From NCBI GenBank assembly GCA_028583605.1, contig CM053326.1, positions 16,758,046 through 16,822,045 on the forward strand: a stretch of 64,000 nt of DNA. The letters are read 5' to 3'. Both the position numbers and the translations under genes were made by a program. This document shows positions 20,699 to 31,769 of this stretch, in pieces (positions within the stretch are counted from its first letter, which is position 1; each line of letters begins with the position of its first letter). The notes below the pieces were generated by a model. That model did no database searches, was not told where the DNA came from, and was given only the letters and a program-made list of their open reading frames with translations. The stretch comes from Dastarcus helophoroides (taxonomy: Eukaryota > Arthropoda > Insecta > Coleoptera > Bothrideridae).

Positions 20699-23600
20699 TG
20701 GTCGTAGTGAAGAAAGACCATCAAATTCCAAAGAACCCTGCAAAAATCTACAATTTAATAATGTGTTTTATGATCTAAAACTTTGTGAATATTTTAAGAA
20801 AAAGATCATTAAACACGTATATAGTTGATTTTAAAAATTCAAGTTCTAAGAAGGGTGAAAGGTTTAATATTGAGAAAAATTGACCTTGCCTTGGTTAAGT
20901 AGATTTTCAGAAGCAATTTTGGTGCAATTTTTATATATATTTTCATTTTTGTTAATTTACAGATTTCATGTTTTTAATTTCAAAAATACTTCATCATATA
21001 TTTGTTTATTTTAATAGTATTCCACGTATGCACCACATAAAAAATAAAATACTTTATAGAAATGTTTTATTTTCCATAAATATGATCCCTATCAATCCAT
21101 AGACCGCACCGTTTTCCTCTTCGTTTCTTCCTATGATTTCTTTTTATAAATTGGTTTAGCTGAACGTTCATTTTAATCAAATTTAAGTTTTATATAAAGA
21201 AAAATGTTTAAGTATAAAAACGCTTATGGTGCGTTATAGAGCAATATCTGGTAATCACTTTCATCATGAAAATAAATTAGGTAGGAGATTTATTTGTAAA
21301 CAAAGTTTTTAAATATAATTTTTTGTACTTGTATTTTAACCTTTCAAAATTCGGGCATGCTAAAGATTAATATGAAATATGACAAAAGTTATCATACTTT
21401 CAAAAATTGTAAAATAAATTACTCTGAATAATACTAAACAACTACTATACTACTTTAACAATTAAAACAAAAACAGTTATTAAAAATTTCACGATGTTTC
21501 TATAAATATTTGCTATTTGTATAACTGACGAAACCAGGTCGGGTCATAGCAAATATTTATAGAAACGACGTAGAAGTTTTAATATATGGTGTTGTTTTAA
21601 TCCTTAATAAAGATTAATAGTTATGAATATTGAAGAGTTCCGCAAAGTAAGGGTTAAAAATGTCAATACTACATAGAAGAGTTTATTTATCGCATTTTAT
21701 AAAGTACATCATATCACATTGCAGTAAAGACATTGTCCACCCGACCAAGCCGTGGAAGGTCGCTAGTAAATAAATCACAATAATCATCATCATTATTTAA
21801 AGAACACGTCACTTATGTCAAATGCATTATTGGAAAGTGTACGTAACCGGTTTGGGTAAATCATCTTAGAGAACAATGTAAATTAATAAACATCTTTAGG
21901 GGCAGAAGATGAGTACAGTGGTTATTGCAGAGACGCTTATCCCGCTACTACCACTTCCTCTCATACAGGTGTAGATGTTATCTGGACTAGTAGTTACTTA
22001 TTTTTCCAATGCCGTACTTTTACAAGTTATTGTTAACGAAGTTAATCTATATTTTATTTGCTCTTACAAATTATATTTAACCAACAACTTTAAACAATAA
22101 ATTTCGAGAAAACTCTTGAATAAATAAACGTTTCCCGATAGTTACATGTAATAACAGGTCAGTGTATGATCAAGGTTGTGAAATATTAAAATGTTTGGGT
22201 AGGTAATACGTCTATTAAGGAACAACAAGAAAATATCAAATGTATCATTATCAACATGCACGACATGATCAGACCGTGAGAGGAACACAGATGTTTCTGT
22301 AAATAATTAATTACAACATACACGCATCTTTACCACATTGAATATTTACCATTAAGTACCTCTTGGTAATTTTGCTAATATTACGGGAATGAATTTATAA
22401 TAAGGTACAAAATGTTAGTATTTTATATTGAACGTATTTTTAATATTGCAATATTCTCATATGATTCGTTTTTATTTATTTGTTTCCATTTCAACGCAAC
22501 CCTACAAAACTTGAAATAAGTGGTTCAAACACCTGAATATGAGACGAATTTCTACCCTAATGGAGGTAGAAGTATTACTTGTACATATCTATATCTCACC
22601 ACTACAATATTCAACCAGTTGGAATAAATGTCTCAATTAAAAATGAATGTTAACCTTTTGCTTGCTAATCGGATTATTGACCTAAATGTCCTTTTGTGAA
22701 CGTAATTTTTCAGTCACACATGTATTAGTCCGTCCTATGAAACACGCTACCTGAAGACTGTTGAATTGAAAATTCTCCTGTTTAGATTTTGTGCACTCTT
22801 TTTCTTGGTGCTCACAATTTGAACTGGATAATGGTCGTTATATGTTACCATATAATACCGTATTGATAAATGTTGTTTAATGTGTAATATTGCAATACTT
22901 ATTTTTATTGGACATTAGCAGCAAAAGACATCATTAACTTTGTATAAAGTACGTGATGTGGATCAATTTGTTATAAAGCAATCCCTAACTGTACTCTACA
23001 GTAGTGGAGCAATAGTGCTCAATCTGCAGCTCGAGAACAACATAGGACTCGTAATAACTGTTATAATATTAATAATTTATTAATATTTATAATATAATAC
23101 ATATACAGATGGCCTGAAAAAACAGTGCATATATTTTAGGAGGAGATTTTTTAGGTCAAAATAAGAAAAACATTTGTATTAAACTCGGCCTGAAGAAAAC
23201 TATAGCAATTCGAAGACATTACCCAGCAAATGGTTTTTTTAATATTAATAATATTAATAATAGGCTCTTATTCCAGCTACACCTCATAGAGTTTTGCAGA
23301 TGGAATTTATTTTTTACAGTTAATTTATTGCTGTGACGTAAAGGTGACTTGACAAAAAAATACATTATTTATTGTAGAATTTGTCCAAAGTGCAACATAA
23401 TTAAGTCACAAAATCACTTTCCTCGGAAACGATATATCCTAGGAGTATTCAAACATTTTAGTGTTTAAATTTATATTTTATCAAACAAAAAATTATATTG
23501 CATTTTTACAGAGAACCCCCTCTATTATATGTCATTGGTGAGCATACAAATATCTTATGCCAGTCAATAGAATTATAGAACTTTGCTTAACTGGAAATTT

Positions 23601-25004
23601 CGTCTTTTTCGATGCATTACCTTAAATTATAATTTAGACGACTTTGAGATAAAATTAGTGATTTTGGGTCACTCTTTTAAATAAATATCGAAATTTTTAA
23701 ACAAAATGGAAATTTTCAAAAAGGTAATACTACTTTTTTCCTTTTTTCCTTTTTACGAAAGAAACAAACAAGAGATTTTTATGCATAAAATATTATAACA
23801 TCAAAAAAAGCCGTACATCTAGTGTCTAGGACCAGTGATGTAGAAATTCTAATAGAGAAAAGTTGTCAGTATGCTCCAGATCTACTGATATTGATGTTCG
23901 TGAATTTTGTAATGAGAAAATATTAGCTCTGTACGATTTAGTTTACTGTCACCAAATGCTTTTTAATATCCATGTTTCATTTGAGAAGATATAAAACAAA
24001 ATCGTTTAAAAAATTACTCTTATCTCAAAAACAGCACTTTCAAGGGCCTAGTTTATATAACAAAGTAATATTATTTGTGGATCCTCTATTGTTTCCTAAA
24101 GTTTTCGCAGACCAATCCATATATTCCAGTCTTTTCAAACAATAAATATTTTTTTGGCAAATGTAATTCTTAACATATTTACAATCGATTTTAAATGCTA
24201 AATAATATATAATAAAAAGTCATTCTTAAATTTCATTCAAACTAAATTTAGAAGAGAAGTAATACATTAATTCATGGAATTGTTTTAGATCTCTAAATGT
24301 CATCTTGAAACGAAAAAAGTCATTACTAAATTTGATACAGTTGACATCGCGGCAGCAGATATTAAAATTATAGCTTCCAGTTTGACGGAACGACAACTGA
24401 ATAGAATCGCTGGACGGAAATACTTTCATGTTTAGCACCAATTTTATATTATGTGAATGTCAAGTCAGCCATTTTAGCTTGTGTCACCTACAATTCATCG
24501 CGTATTCAGTATGAGTAAATATAATGTAATTTTTAGTTTTTATATTACATTGTTCTTTAGCAACTAGAGTTACCATAACAAGAAGAGTATTTGACACATC
24601 CTTTCTTCTTTTATTTAAGAGATTGTTGGTAGGGAAGGCGCCTCGTAACCTCAGCCAACCATGATTTGTTTAGTCGGTTCGCCACGGCCGGCAGTTTCTG
24701 ACAGAGATTATAATAATTGTTGTTGAAAATAAAACAAACGTTTCGGTCACCGGATTTTAATAGAGTCTGCTTTTCAGCGCTCTTTTAATGGAACTTTTGT
24801 ATAGCGTTAGATAAAAGAACAAATGAAAGATATACATAACATAATTTTTCATTAAGGACTGATTGCAAACGTTTTTGATGCCTCTGTTACCTATTTCTAA
24901 TCTACGTGTTAAAATATTTAAATAATAATAATTTTTGTGCGATATAAAAGGTAAAAACAATACCTGCTTGCAAATATGATGAAATAAATAGCGTCAGAAT
25001 TTAT
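20699..25004. other. AT-rich DNA without recognisable genes
   Basis: About 4.3 kb in which I see no ORF of more than ~75 codons and no known protein motif. The small ORFs at 24226-24441 and 24757-24960 look random in composition. Short elements of note are the hairpin at 21496-21566 and a TAATATTAATAATTTATTAATA tract near 23065. A CCGGTGACCGAAACGTTTG word on the minus strand (about 24738-24756) resembles the GAAAC side of a Penelope-type hammerhead but lacks a CUGANGA partner. Confidence 0.4.
21496..21566. repeat. Perfect 21-bp hairpin with 29-nt loop
   Basis: Bases 21496-21516 are an exact inverted copy of 21546-21566. A few further outer bases (ACG...) pair imperfectly. The loop (21517-21545) contains CTGACGAAACC. 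No arms beyond this are found, so it is either a very small fold-back repeat or a stem-loop of a transcript. Confidence 0.8.
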
Positions 25005-25480
25005 CGTCCAATTTCAATTTTGTGTAACTTTCTTTAAAATTTTTGAAGGTACTCTTCAGAAACAAATTTTTTTCCACACGAAACATCTATTTTCTGAATA
25101 TCAGCACGGCTTTTGTAAGATCTGTGACAGCCAACAACTTGTTCCATGTTCCACAGTCAATATGTGATGATGCGCTTAACAAGTGTAAATAGCATGACGT
25201 TGTATATATGGAATTCTCTGAGGCAGTTCGACAACCTTAACCAGTGGCATTCTTCTAGATAAGCTGGCATTATTTGAACTTTGCATATTGACAATTTTCA
25301 GAAATGGTGTATGGCCAACTACTTATCTATAAATATTAACAAGTGTTCTGTGGTCTCGTTTACTAAATTAATTATTCGTATTCTATAAATGGTAATTTTT
25401 TATATAGAATCATTTCATTAAGGAAATTTTGACACACATGTTGCTAATGTGGTTTCCTCCGCATCCATTTGTTTTAAGAA
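25005..25480 (+). pseudogene. Jockey-like non-LTR reverse transcriptase fragment
   Basis: Frame-switching similarity to a Jockey-type reverse transcriptase: a KIFEGTLQKQIF stretch, SEYQHGF, a degraded substitute for the D-F-S-K-A-F-D motif (about 25195-25230), ILLDKLALFEL, then WCMANYLSINI and KCSVVSFT. The end (HMLLMW) corresponds to H-V-A-N-V-V in the copy at 46220-47100. Many stops. It merges into AT-rich repeat at about 25480. It is the same subfamily as the fragments at 35789, 44230 and 46220. Confidence 0.7.
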
Positions 25481-26619
25481 AGTTCAAAATTTTCAGAAAT
25501 ATAGATTCACGCGCTGAAACCTGCATCTTCGTTCACGTACAAGAAGGGAAAAAATTCTTGAAAATTCCGAATATTTGGGCTTGTTTAGAAAATTTCGACA
25601 TTTTAAAATATCCAAAATTTCAACTACTTATTGAAATTTTAACTTCAGTTTGAAAATTTTAATTTTTATCAATTTTGACTTTTTAAAAATTACCATAACC
25701 GGCCTACCTTAAGATACATTTAATGAAAAATAACGCCGAAGAGCAATATGGATATCTATAACGCCCTTGGGTATTATAAATCTATAACACGTCACCATGT
25801 TATCCTGTTTCTGTGCAAGGAAAACGTTTACAATGTAACATGTGAAATACTCTTTAGTTAAAATTGCATCCTTTCGTTAGTAAATCAACCTTTATGGAAT
25901 GTCAGTACGTACCGTTAGGCAACCCTGTCTCATCGGTAGTTAAATTGTCCCCGGTAAATTGACGAAAATTATAACTTTCCTTTAAACCCCTTATAAATAC
26001 TCTATGATTAAACATTTTATTTCCATTGTGTTTGATTAAATTTGAAATTAATTTTTATATAAAACATTGTTCAATTGTTGTAAAGAAGGTTTTAAGTTCA
26101 TTTGTCCCTGTGAACTAGAACTATTAAAACGCTTCGTGGCTCGTTGATTTTCGTGTCGATCGGTTGTCTTGTCATTTTTGCAAGGGAAGGAGCTGTCTTT
26201 GCTCAGCCTTCGGACTGTAAAGATTCTTTGTGCTGTGTTTTCGTTTAAGAAGCTTCCCCAATAGCGGTGAGAGAAGCCATTTCTTCTTTTTTACTTTTAT
26301 TTTTCTGAAAGACGGTTTCCTTTTCGATAAAGGACTTTTGAAGTAATCTGCTGAATCCACCCAATAGAGAGCGTTCAGAATTGTCTGTTTCTGACCGCTT
26401 GTCTTCTTTCTGGCTATCTGTGAAATCTCGAAACCTTTAGGCTATTTGGTGGGCATGACCAAATTGTTTTTAACTTAGGGGCCCTTTTTTTGCAACGACT
26501 ATCGAGCCCTTCCCTAGGCAAGTGCAACAACTTAGACCTTGTCCGGAGTAGAACTAAGTTTGTGCTACCTTAGAGGAGTTGGCCTTGAAGGATTTCCTCC
26601 GTTATAATTGAGGAGGATT
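25481..26619. other. Non-coding, unassigned
   Basis: AT-rich to about 26100, then a block of more balanced composition (26110-26619) with no convincing ORF. That block could be internal or untranslated sequence of the LTR-like element that follows. Confidence 0.35.
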
Positions 26620-26621
26620 TA

Positions 26622-26910
26622 TATGTTAAGATAAGTTGTCACCCTCGTGGTAAGAGCATGTTGAGGCTTAGAGCCAATATTTAATATTCGTTTATTTCTA
26701 TGTAAATATAAATGTATTTCGGTTATTTAATTTGACTTTTATAATACTTTAGATTATAAACTAGAAATATAAGTTTTATTGCAGTATGCTAGAGCAATAA
26801 ATGTTCAGTTGTTTTGTTACTTAAGTTTTGTCATATTATTTTTTATTTCGCCATACTGGATAGTGGCGTTCGTTCTTTATTTGTTGCGTAAGTATCCAGT
26901 GGCGCCCAAA
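26622..26910 (+). mobile_element. Possible LTR and primer-binding-site remnant
   Basis: A purine-rich GAGGAGGATTTA lies just before TGTTAAGATAAGTTGTC (26622), and about 270 bp later the sequence ATCCAG is followed by TGGCGCCCAA. TGGCGCCCAA is the classic start of a retroelement primer-binding site, and TGT...CA termini with an adjacent purine tract are LTR hallmarks. No second copy or coding region is seen. The interior after the possible PBS is cut by the Gypsy insertion at 27111. Confidence 0.35.
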
Positions 26911-27114
26911 TATAATTGTGATAAAGCTTAAACTGTTGTTATCTGTCTTTTGAACCAAATAAAAATAAGGGGAATCCTAACCCACGAACCCCGCTCTCCA
27001 ACCACCAACTAACTGCCGGAGCTGATATACCTTAACTTGAGAGAAAAGAGGCAACAACAAAGAACTTTGATTTTTACTCTCTTTTAAATCAAATCACTTT
27101 GACATAGTAGATAT

Positions 27115-27489
27115 TGTTACGGGCTGTATCGGTTTGAATAGATTACCACGTGTGAATTACACCGCTTTATTACCAAATTAACTCGGCACACTCCAACTGA
27201 ACAGTAACTCACAATTTATTTACTAATCGCTAACCCACTAACTACACTGACTTCTAACTGACTGACTCGGGGGAAAGCTGACCGCCTTTTATAGTTTTGG
27301 CCTTCGGCTTCTAGAACTTTTCGGCAGATGAGGCTTATCGTTTGCCGAAATTTCTGGAACGCTTATCTGCCATTTGTTTCGTTATCGCGGCCGCTTTCCC
27401 CTTATCAGATCCTTCTAGAAACTTTTTTTATTTACTAAATTCTACAATTCTATTCTAAATTCTATTTGATCTATTTTCATTGCGTTACA
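27115..27489 (-). repeat. 3' LTR of the Gypsy element
   Basis: Begins TGTTAC and ends GTTACA. It pairs with 31166-31541 and with the solo LTR at 36429-36793. It contains CTATAAAAGGCGG on the minus strand, a TATA-box candidate for the promoter. Confidence 0.9.
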
Positions 27490-27505
27490 CTGCCTCCCTC
27501 TTAGG
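27490..27505 (-). other. Polypurine tract of the Gypsy element
   Basis: On the minus strand CCTAAGAGGGAGGCAG abuts the 3' LTR, in the position that primes plus-strand DNA synthesis. Confidence 0.75.
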
Positions 27506-27519
27506 AATGCTCGTCCCGA

Positions 27520-28739
27520 TCAGTTCCAATCAGTCACTTCGCCACTAAATTTGCATAGTCTGTTCAGGTGTACCACTTTGATTTTACTCCTGGAGCTACG
27601 CTGGATCTTGTATACCAAGTCGTTGATCCTCTTCGGCACTTTGTACGGCCCTTCCCAAGGTGGCGTAAACTTTGACGAAACTCCTTTCTTTCGCTGACGG
27701 TTGCATAGCCATACCAACTCGCGCTCACTCAAACCACCATGATTGGCATATACGTCATACCTGGCCTTCATCCGGTCCGTCGCCAAGTTGATCTTCGTCC
27801 GCACCAGAGCATGCGTCTCCAATATCGCTTCCCTCAAGTCATCTACGAAACCCATCGTTTCCCTGGGGATCTCCCTTGGTGATCCAAACACCAAGTCACA
27901 CGAAAGCCGCAGTTCCCTCCCGAAGATCACTTTTGCCGGAGTCTGACTTGTAGTTTCATGAGTTGCCGCGCGATAGGCCATCAGAAACAGTGGTAGATAT
28001 CGGTCCCAGTCGGTCCGATGTTTGGAAACGACGTTCGAAAGATGTTCCTCTAAGGATCCTGTTAAATATCTTCACCATTCCGTCAGACTGTGGACGAAGA
28101 GGTGTTTGAGTTTTCCTTATTCCAAGAAGACGACACACCTCTTGGAAAACCCCCGATTCAAAGTTCCTTCCCTGGTCCGAGTGTAGTTCCAAGGGAACAC
28201 CAAATCGACAGATGAAGTTGTTCACAAGAACTCTTGCGACTGTGGTGGTTTCCTGGTTCGGGATGGCATAAGCTTCAGGCCATTTACTGAAATAATTCAT
28301 GGCCACCAGGATGTACCTTGTTTCCATCGTCTGAAGCTGGAAATGGTCCTGCCACATCGATTGCAATTCTTTCAAATGGAGCTCCCACATTATATTGCTT
28401 CAGGGCCCCTTTGGTTCTTGTACGAGGACCCTTGGATGCAGCACAGGTGACACATTTTCGACACCACCGCTCGACGTCCTCCCTGCAGTTAACCCAATGG
28501 AACCGTTTTCGAACTTTCTCAAGGGTCTTGTTCATCCCTGGATGTCCACCAGAGGTCTCATTGTGCACCTCCCACAAGACCTGTGGAATCTTCTCCTGAG
28601 GCACCACCAACTGCAAGTTGACACGCTTTCCATCCGCGCTTTCCCATGCTCTCTTCAATACCCCGTCCTCGACCTGGAGGGATTTCCATTGAGCCCACAA
28701 ATTCTTAAGAGCTGGACTTCTGTTGGAAACCTCTTGCAA
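27520..28739 (-). pseudogene. Gypsy integrase (zinc-binding, catalytic core, GPY/F domain), frameshifted
   Basis: Three overlapping open stretches make up the integrase: 28284-28739, 27956-28390 and 27520-27981. The first has the H-x-H-x-C-x-C zinc module (HNETSGGH, later WCRKCVTC) and AIDVAGPFP with the first catalytic Asp. The second has the second Asp in HSDQGRNF. The position of the catalytic Glu reads DGMVKIFNR, where related integrases have DGMVERFNR, so the Glu is replaced by Lys. The third stretch carries the C-terminal GPYKVPKRIN (GPY/F) module. Frame changes lie near 28300-28390 and 27970. Both the frameshifts and the lost Glu make it inactive. Confidence 0.85.
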
Positions 28740-28763
28740 TTCCGGTCTGTCTCCAGCTTCTTT

Positions 28764-29448
28764 TCATTCCAATATGGGTCCGATATCAGCGTTGCTCCTC
28801 TGTAGCTTCCGAAGACCTTTAACAGTCCATTCGTCTTCTGGCTGGACAGAAGTGACCCTTATATCCACCATGTCCTCATGGTCCTCAACTCGTCTGCAGT
28901 GTTTGCAATCCCCACAAGGTCTTCTGAACAAAGCGTCAGCGTTGTTATGCTGTCGTCCCGGTTGATGATGCACCTTAAAGTGATACTGCTGAAGCCTTTC
29001 TAACCATCGAGCCGTCTGTCCCTCCGCGTTCTTTATTCGGAGTAACCAAGAAAGTGCCGAATGGTCTGTTCTGATGAGGAATTCTTGCCCATACAGATAC
29101 TTGTGAAAGTTTTCTACGGCCTTTACTATCGCAAGTAGTTCCTTTCTGGTAGTGCAATAGTTCCTCTCGGGCTTCGTCAGGATCTTGCTGTAATATTCGA
29201 TCACTCTTTCTTCACCGCCTTGAACTTGGGACAGCACAGCTCCAATGCCGACGTTGCTGGCATCTGTGTCTAACACAAACTTTCCATTCTGCTGAGGATA
29301 AGCTAGGGCTTGTACACTAGGCGGACTTCAGTTTCCGGAAAGCGGTGTTACAGTCGGGAGTCCAGACGTACGGCCTTCTTTCTTCCGTTAGTTGATGTTA
29401 CGGCGCAGCGATGTTGACGACACCTTTCACAAATCTTCTGTAATAGGT
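28764..29448 (-). pseudogene. Gypsy reverse transcriptase tail and RNase H
   Basis: The RNase H frame is open at 28764-29276: LDTDASNVGIGAVLSQ, RKELLAIVKA, IRTDHSALSWLL and HNNADAL match the Ty3/Gypsy RNase H order with its Asp/Glu active-site positions. Between 29277 and 29448 the connecting region (YYRRF, RPYVWTPDC, AFRKLK) is split over frames. The reverse transcriptase palm with its YxDD box is missing, removed by the deletion described for the gag entry. Confidence 0.85.
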
Positions 29449-30330
29449 TCATAACCCCAGGAAACTTCTCAGTTCATGTTTATCTTTGGGTCTTGGCCAG
29501 TCACGGATTGCTTGAGTATCGCGTACCACAGTAAACTTGACTCCTGGGTCCAGTGTTGCCTGCACATTCCTTCCATCCCCACTGGCTTTCACCACCAAAC
29601 TCTCCTTGGTCCTTTTTATCTGTTTGATGGGAAAAGTTTTGGGGACTGGTTTCTTGATATTAGCTACTGAGTTCTCTTTCTCGCCATGTTGTTTTCTTAG
29701 TGTGGGGCTTGTCGACTTCTTGGGGGTTGACCTGCAATCCTTCTTGACGTGCCCCGGCTTGCCGCAGTTGTAACATATCGTGCTTCTTCTGTTAAATTTA
29801 CATTTAAGAGCTTCCAGCAGTTCTTTGATGCTCGCGTTCATTTCTTTCATTCTAGCACTTATGTTTGCGTTCGTGTCCTTTATGTTAGCGCTCATGTTCG
29901 CAAGATTAGGGTTATTCGCAACCTCCTCGATGTTGGCCTTCCTTATTCTCCGTGACGCCTCTGACTCCGAAACCTTGTAAGCAGCTTTAGCCTCTAAAGC
30001 TCTAATCAGTGCCTCCCTCGATGTACAGAAGTTTGACAAGCGCATCACTTTTTGGACTTCTGGGTCTCTTATTCCTTCTATGAAAATTCTAGCTGCGTAA
30101 AGTTCCAGAAGTTCAGTTGGTGCTGTTGGATAGGCGGCATGAGCCAGTCTTTTTACGTCAGCCTCGAATTCTTGCAGCGTTTCATCACTATTCTGCTTCC
30201 TAACTAGTAGTTGCGACTGGGCGACTTCTGGTAAATGATGGTCTCCAAATGTCAGCTCTAAAGCCCTAACTAAATCTTCATAGTCAGCTAGTTCTTGTTC
30301 AGATAGAGCACGAAGTAGTTCCAGAGCTTT
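29449..30330 (-). pseudogene. Gypsy gag nucleocapsid joined to protease stub and end of reverse transcriptase
   Basis: The frame runs leftwards from about 30330 through capsid-like sequence (LELYAARIFIEGIRDPEV) to a CCHC zinc knuckle, CYNCGKPGHVKKDC, typical of nucleocapsid. It then enters the start of an aspartic protease, but the active-site D-T/S-G reads LDPGVKF, so the Thr/Ser is replaced by Pro. Within a few residues it jumps to QAIRDWPRPKDKHELRSFLG, which is near the end of a reverse transcriptase. The junction (about 29520-29535) marks an in-frame deletion of most of protease and reverse transcriptase. A frame change near 30290-30340 separates it from the N-terminal gag ORF. Confidence 0.85.
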
Positions 30331-31031
30331 TCCGCGCAGACCAATGAGATCGCCTTTTTGCCTTCCGTCCTCCGATTGGCCCTGGCAGCAGCTTCGAACT
30401 GTATTTTGTAGGCCTGGAAAGATGTTTTCCCATCATAGGTCGGAGGTTTTACCTTTTGGGAAGAACTAGCAGGTACACTTTTGGATTCGTGTTGTGTGAC
30501 TTGTCCACTTAGCAACTTCTTTATGTTTTTTTCGATGTTGCTGATCCTTTTCTGTGTTGTATTTTCCAAATCAAGAAGCTTGCTGTTGAATTCTTCTTTG
30601 ACTTCGTCAATCTCTTCCTGCATTTCTTCTTGTATTCCTGTAATTTGTTCTTTCACTTCTTCTTTCATTTCTTCTCTCATTCCGGTAATTTGTTCTTTCA
30701 CTTCTTTCATTTTTGCAACGTCTACTACCATTTTTTCAGTTATATTTGCTAGTAGACTATGCAATTCTTGTTTTTCTGCATTCCTTTTCTCATCTTCTTC
30801 TTCTTTTTCTTGTCGTCTTCGTTCTTTATCTTGTCGTCTTCGTTGTTCATCTTGTCGTCTTCCTTCTTCTTTCTGTTCTTTCTCCTGTCGTCTTCGTTCT
30901 TCCTCTTGTTCTTTTTCTTGTCGTCTTCGTTCTTCATCGTGTTCTTTAAACATTGCAAATAACGCTTGCATTTGTTGTTCCATTTTGGCCGATTTTGATC
31001 TCGTATCCATAAAGCGTATCTGAATGTTCAA
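30288..31031 (-). pseudogene. Gypsy gag N-terminal part, highly charged coiled coil
   Basis: A 247-codon frame. After about 30 residues comes a long run of E, R, K and Q (residues about 30-95) predicted to form a continuous charged helix, then heptad-like segments with repeated VKEQITG(M/I). A gag-like section with PPTYDGKTSFQAYKIQFE, typical of the start of the capsid in this Gypsy group, follows. The frame leaves the gag homology near 30330 through a single indel. The purine/pyrimidine strand bias of the coding DNA produces long mirror-image ORFs on the other strand, which are not genes. Confidence 0.8.
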
Positions 31032-31144
31032 GATTTTACTTGACGCGCCTTTTATAACTATTTAACAGTTTAAAACGTCCGAGATAAGGTCTACTGAGGC
31101 ACCTGGCACGAATTTCTTTTGAGTAATAAGCACAATCCACGAAT

Positions 31145-31163
31145 AATCCCGCTTCTGACACCA
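31145..31163 (-). other. Primer-binding site of the Gypsy element
   Basis: On the minus strand TGGTGTCAGAAGCGGGATT starts 2 bases after the 5' LTR. TGG at this position complements a tRNA CCA end. The rest resembles the Leu-type primer sites known from other retroelements, but the tRNA assignment is tentative. Confidence 0.7.
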
Positions 31164-31165
31164 GA

Positions 31166-31541
31166 TGTTACAGGCTTTATCGCTTTGAATAGATTACCAC
31201 GTGTGAATTACACGACTTTATTACCAAATTAACTTGGCACACTTTAACTGAACAGTAACTCACAACTTATTTACTAATTGCGAACCCATTAACTACACTG
31301 ACTTCTAACTGACTGACTCGAGGAAAAGCTGGCCGCCTTTTATAGTTTTAGGCACCCGGCTTCTAGAACTTTTCGGCAGATAAGGCTTATCGTTTGCCGA
31401 AATTTCTGGAACGCTTATCTGCCATTTGCTTCGTTATCGCGGCCGCTTTCCCCTTATCAGATCCTTCTAGAAACCTTTTTAATTTACTAAATTATACAAT
31501 TCTATTCTAAATCCTATTTTATCTATTTCCATTGCGTTACA
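31166..31541 (-). repeat. 5' LTR of the Gypsy element
   Basis: TGTTAC...GTTACA, homologous along its length to 27115-27489. It includes the same CTATAAAAGGCGG promoter-like box and is followed by the ATAT duplication at 31542-31545. Confidence 0.9.
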
Positions 31542-31617
31542 ATATAAAATTAATTATTCGTAAATGTGAAAAAGAAAAAATTCAAATTAAATAGCAGATT
31601 TGTAGGACATTAAACGC

Positions 31618-31746
31618 TAAAGGCACCACGGGTGTTAAAGGATAATAACGCACCTAGATCGACAGTGTACATCGCGATAGCCTCTGGCCCGAGAGATGTA
31701 TACTGTCGACCTCTGTGCATTATTATCCTTATAACACCCTTGGTAC
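31618..31746. repeat. Long imperfect hairpin (small fold-back element)
   Basis: Left arm with GGGTGTTAAAGGATAATAA and GATCGACAGTGTACATC, right arm with GATGTATACTGTCGACC and TTATTATCCTTATAACACCC. The arms pair over about 55 bp with few mismatches around a ~20-base GC-richer loop. This fits a tiny palindromic MITE. Confidence 0.75.
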
Positions 31747-31769
31747 CTCCTTAATAACTATTATGAATT

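Larger units (their letters stand above)
27115..31541 (-). mobile_element. Gypsy LTR retrotransposon, internally deleted
   Basis: Complete at both ends. Two ~375-bp LTRs (27115-27489 and 31166-31541) differ at roughly 20-25 positions by eye. The 4-bp ATAT duplication flanks them at 27111-27114 and 31542-31545, with a PPT inside the left LTR and a PBS inside the right one. Reading leftwards, gag with a CCHC knuckle, a stub of protease, the very end of reverse transcriptase, RNase H and integrase follow. Most of protease and reverse transcriptase has been deleted, so the copy cannot move on its own. No envelope-like gene is present. Confidence 0.9.

Noticed and set aside
24738..24756. Hammerhead-like GACCGAAACG word on the minus strand
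   Set aside because: No CUGANGA box or matching helix within a plausible distance, and no Penelope coding nearby.
24226..24960. Two small minus-strand ORFs (71 and 67 codons)
   Set aside because: Codon and residue composition look random (rich in F, N, K, Y). No motif and no neighbouring exon-like sequence.
28318..28965. Plus-strand ORFs opposite the Gypsy integrase and RNase H
   Set aside because: Antisense shadows of clearly identified minus-strand pol domains, with no protein-family features.
30481..31023. Plus-strand ORFs of 180, 78 and 67 codons rich in S, F, L and C
   Set aside because: They are mirror images of the E/R/K/Q-rich gag coiled coil on the minus strand. The purine bias of gag leaves the other strand free of stops.
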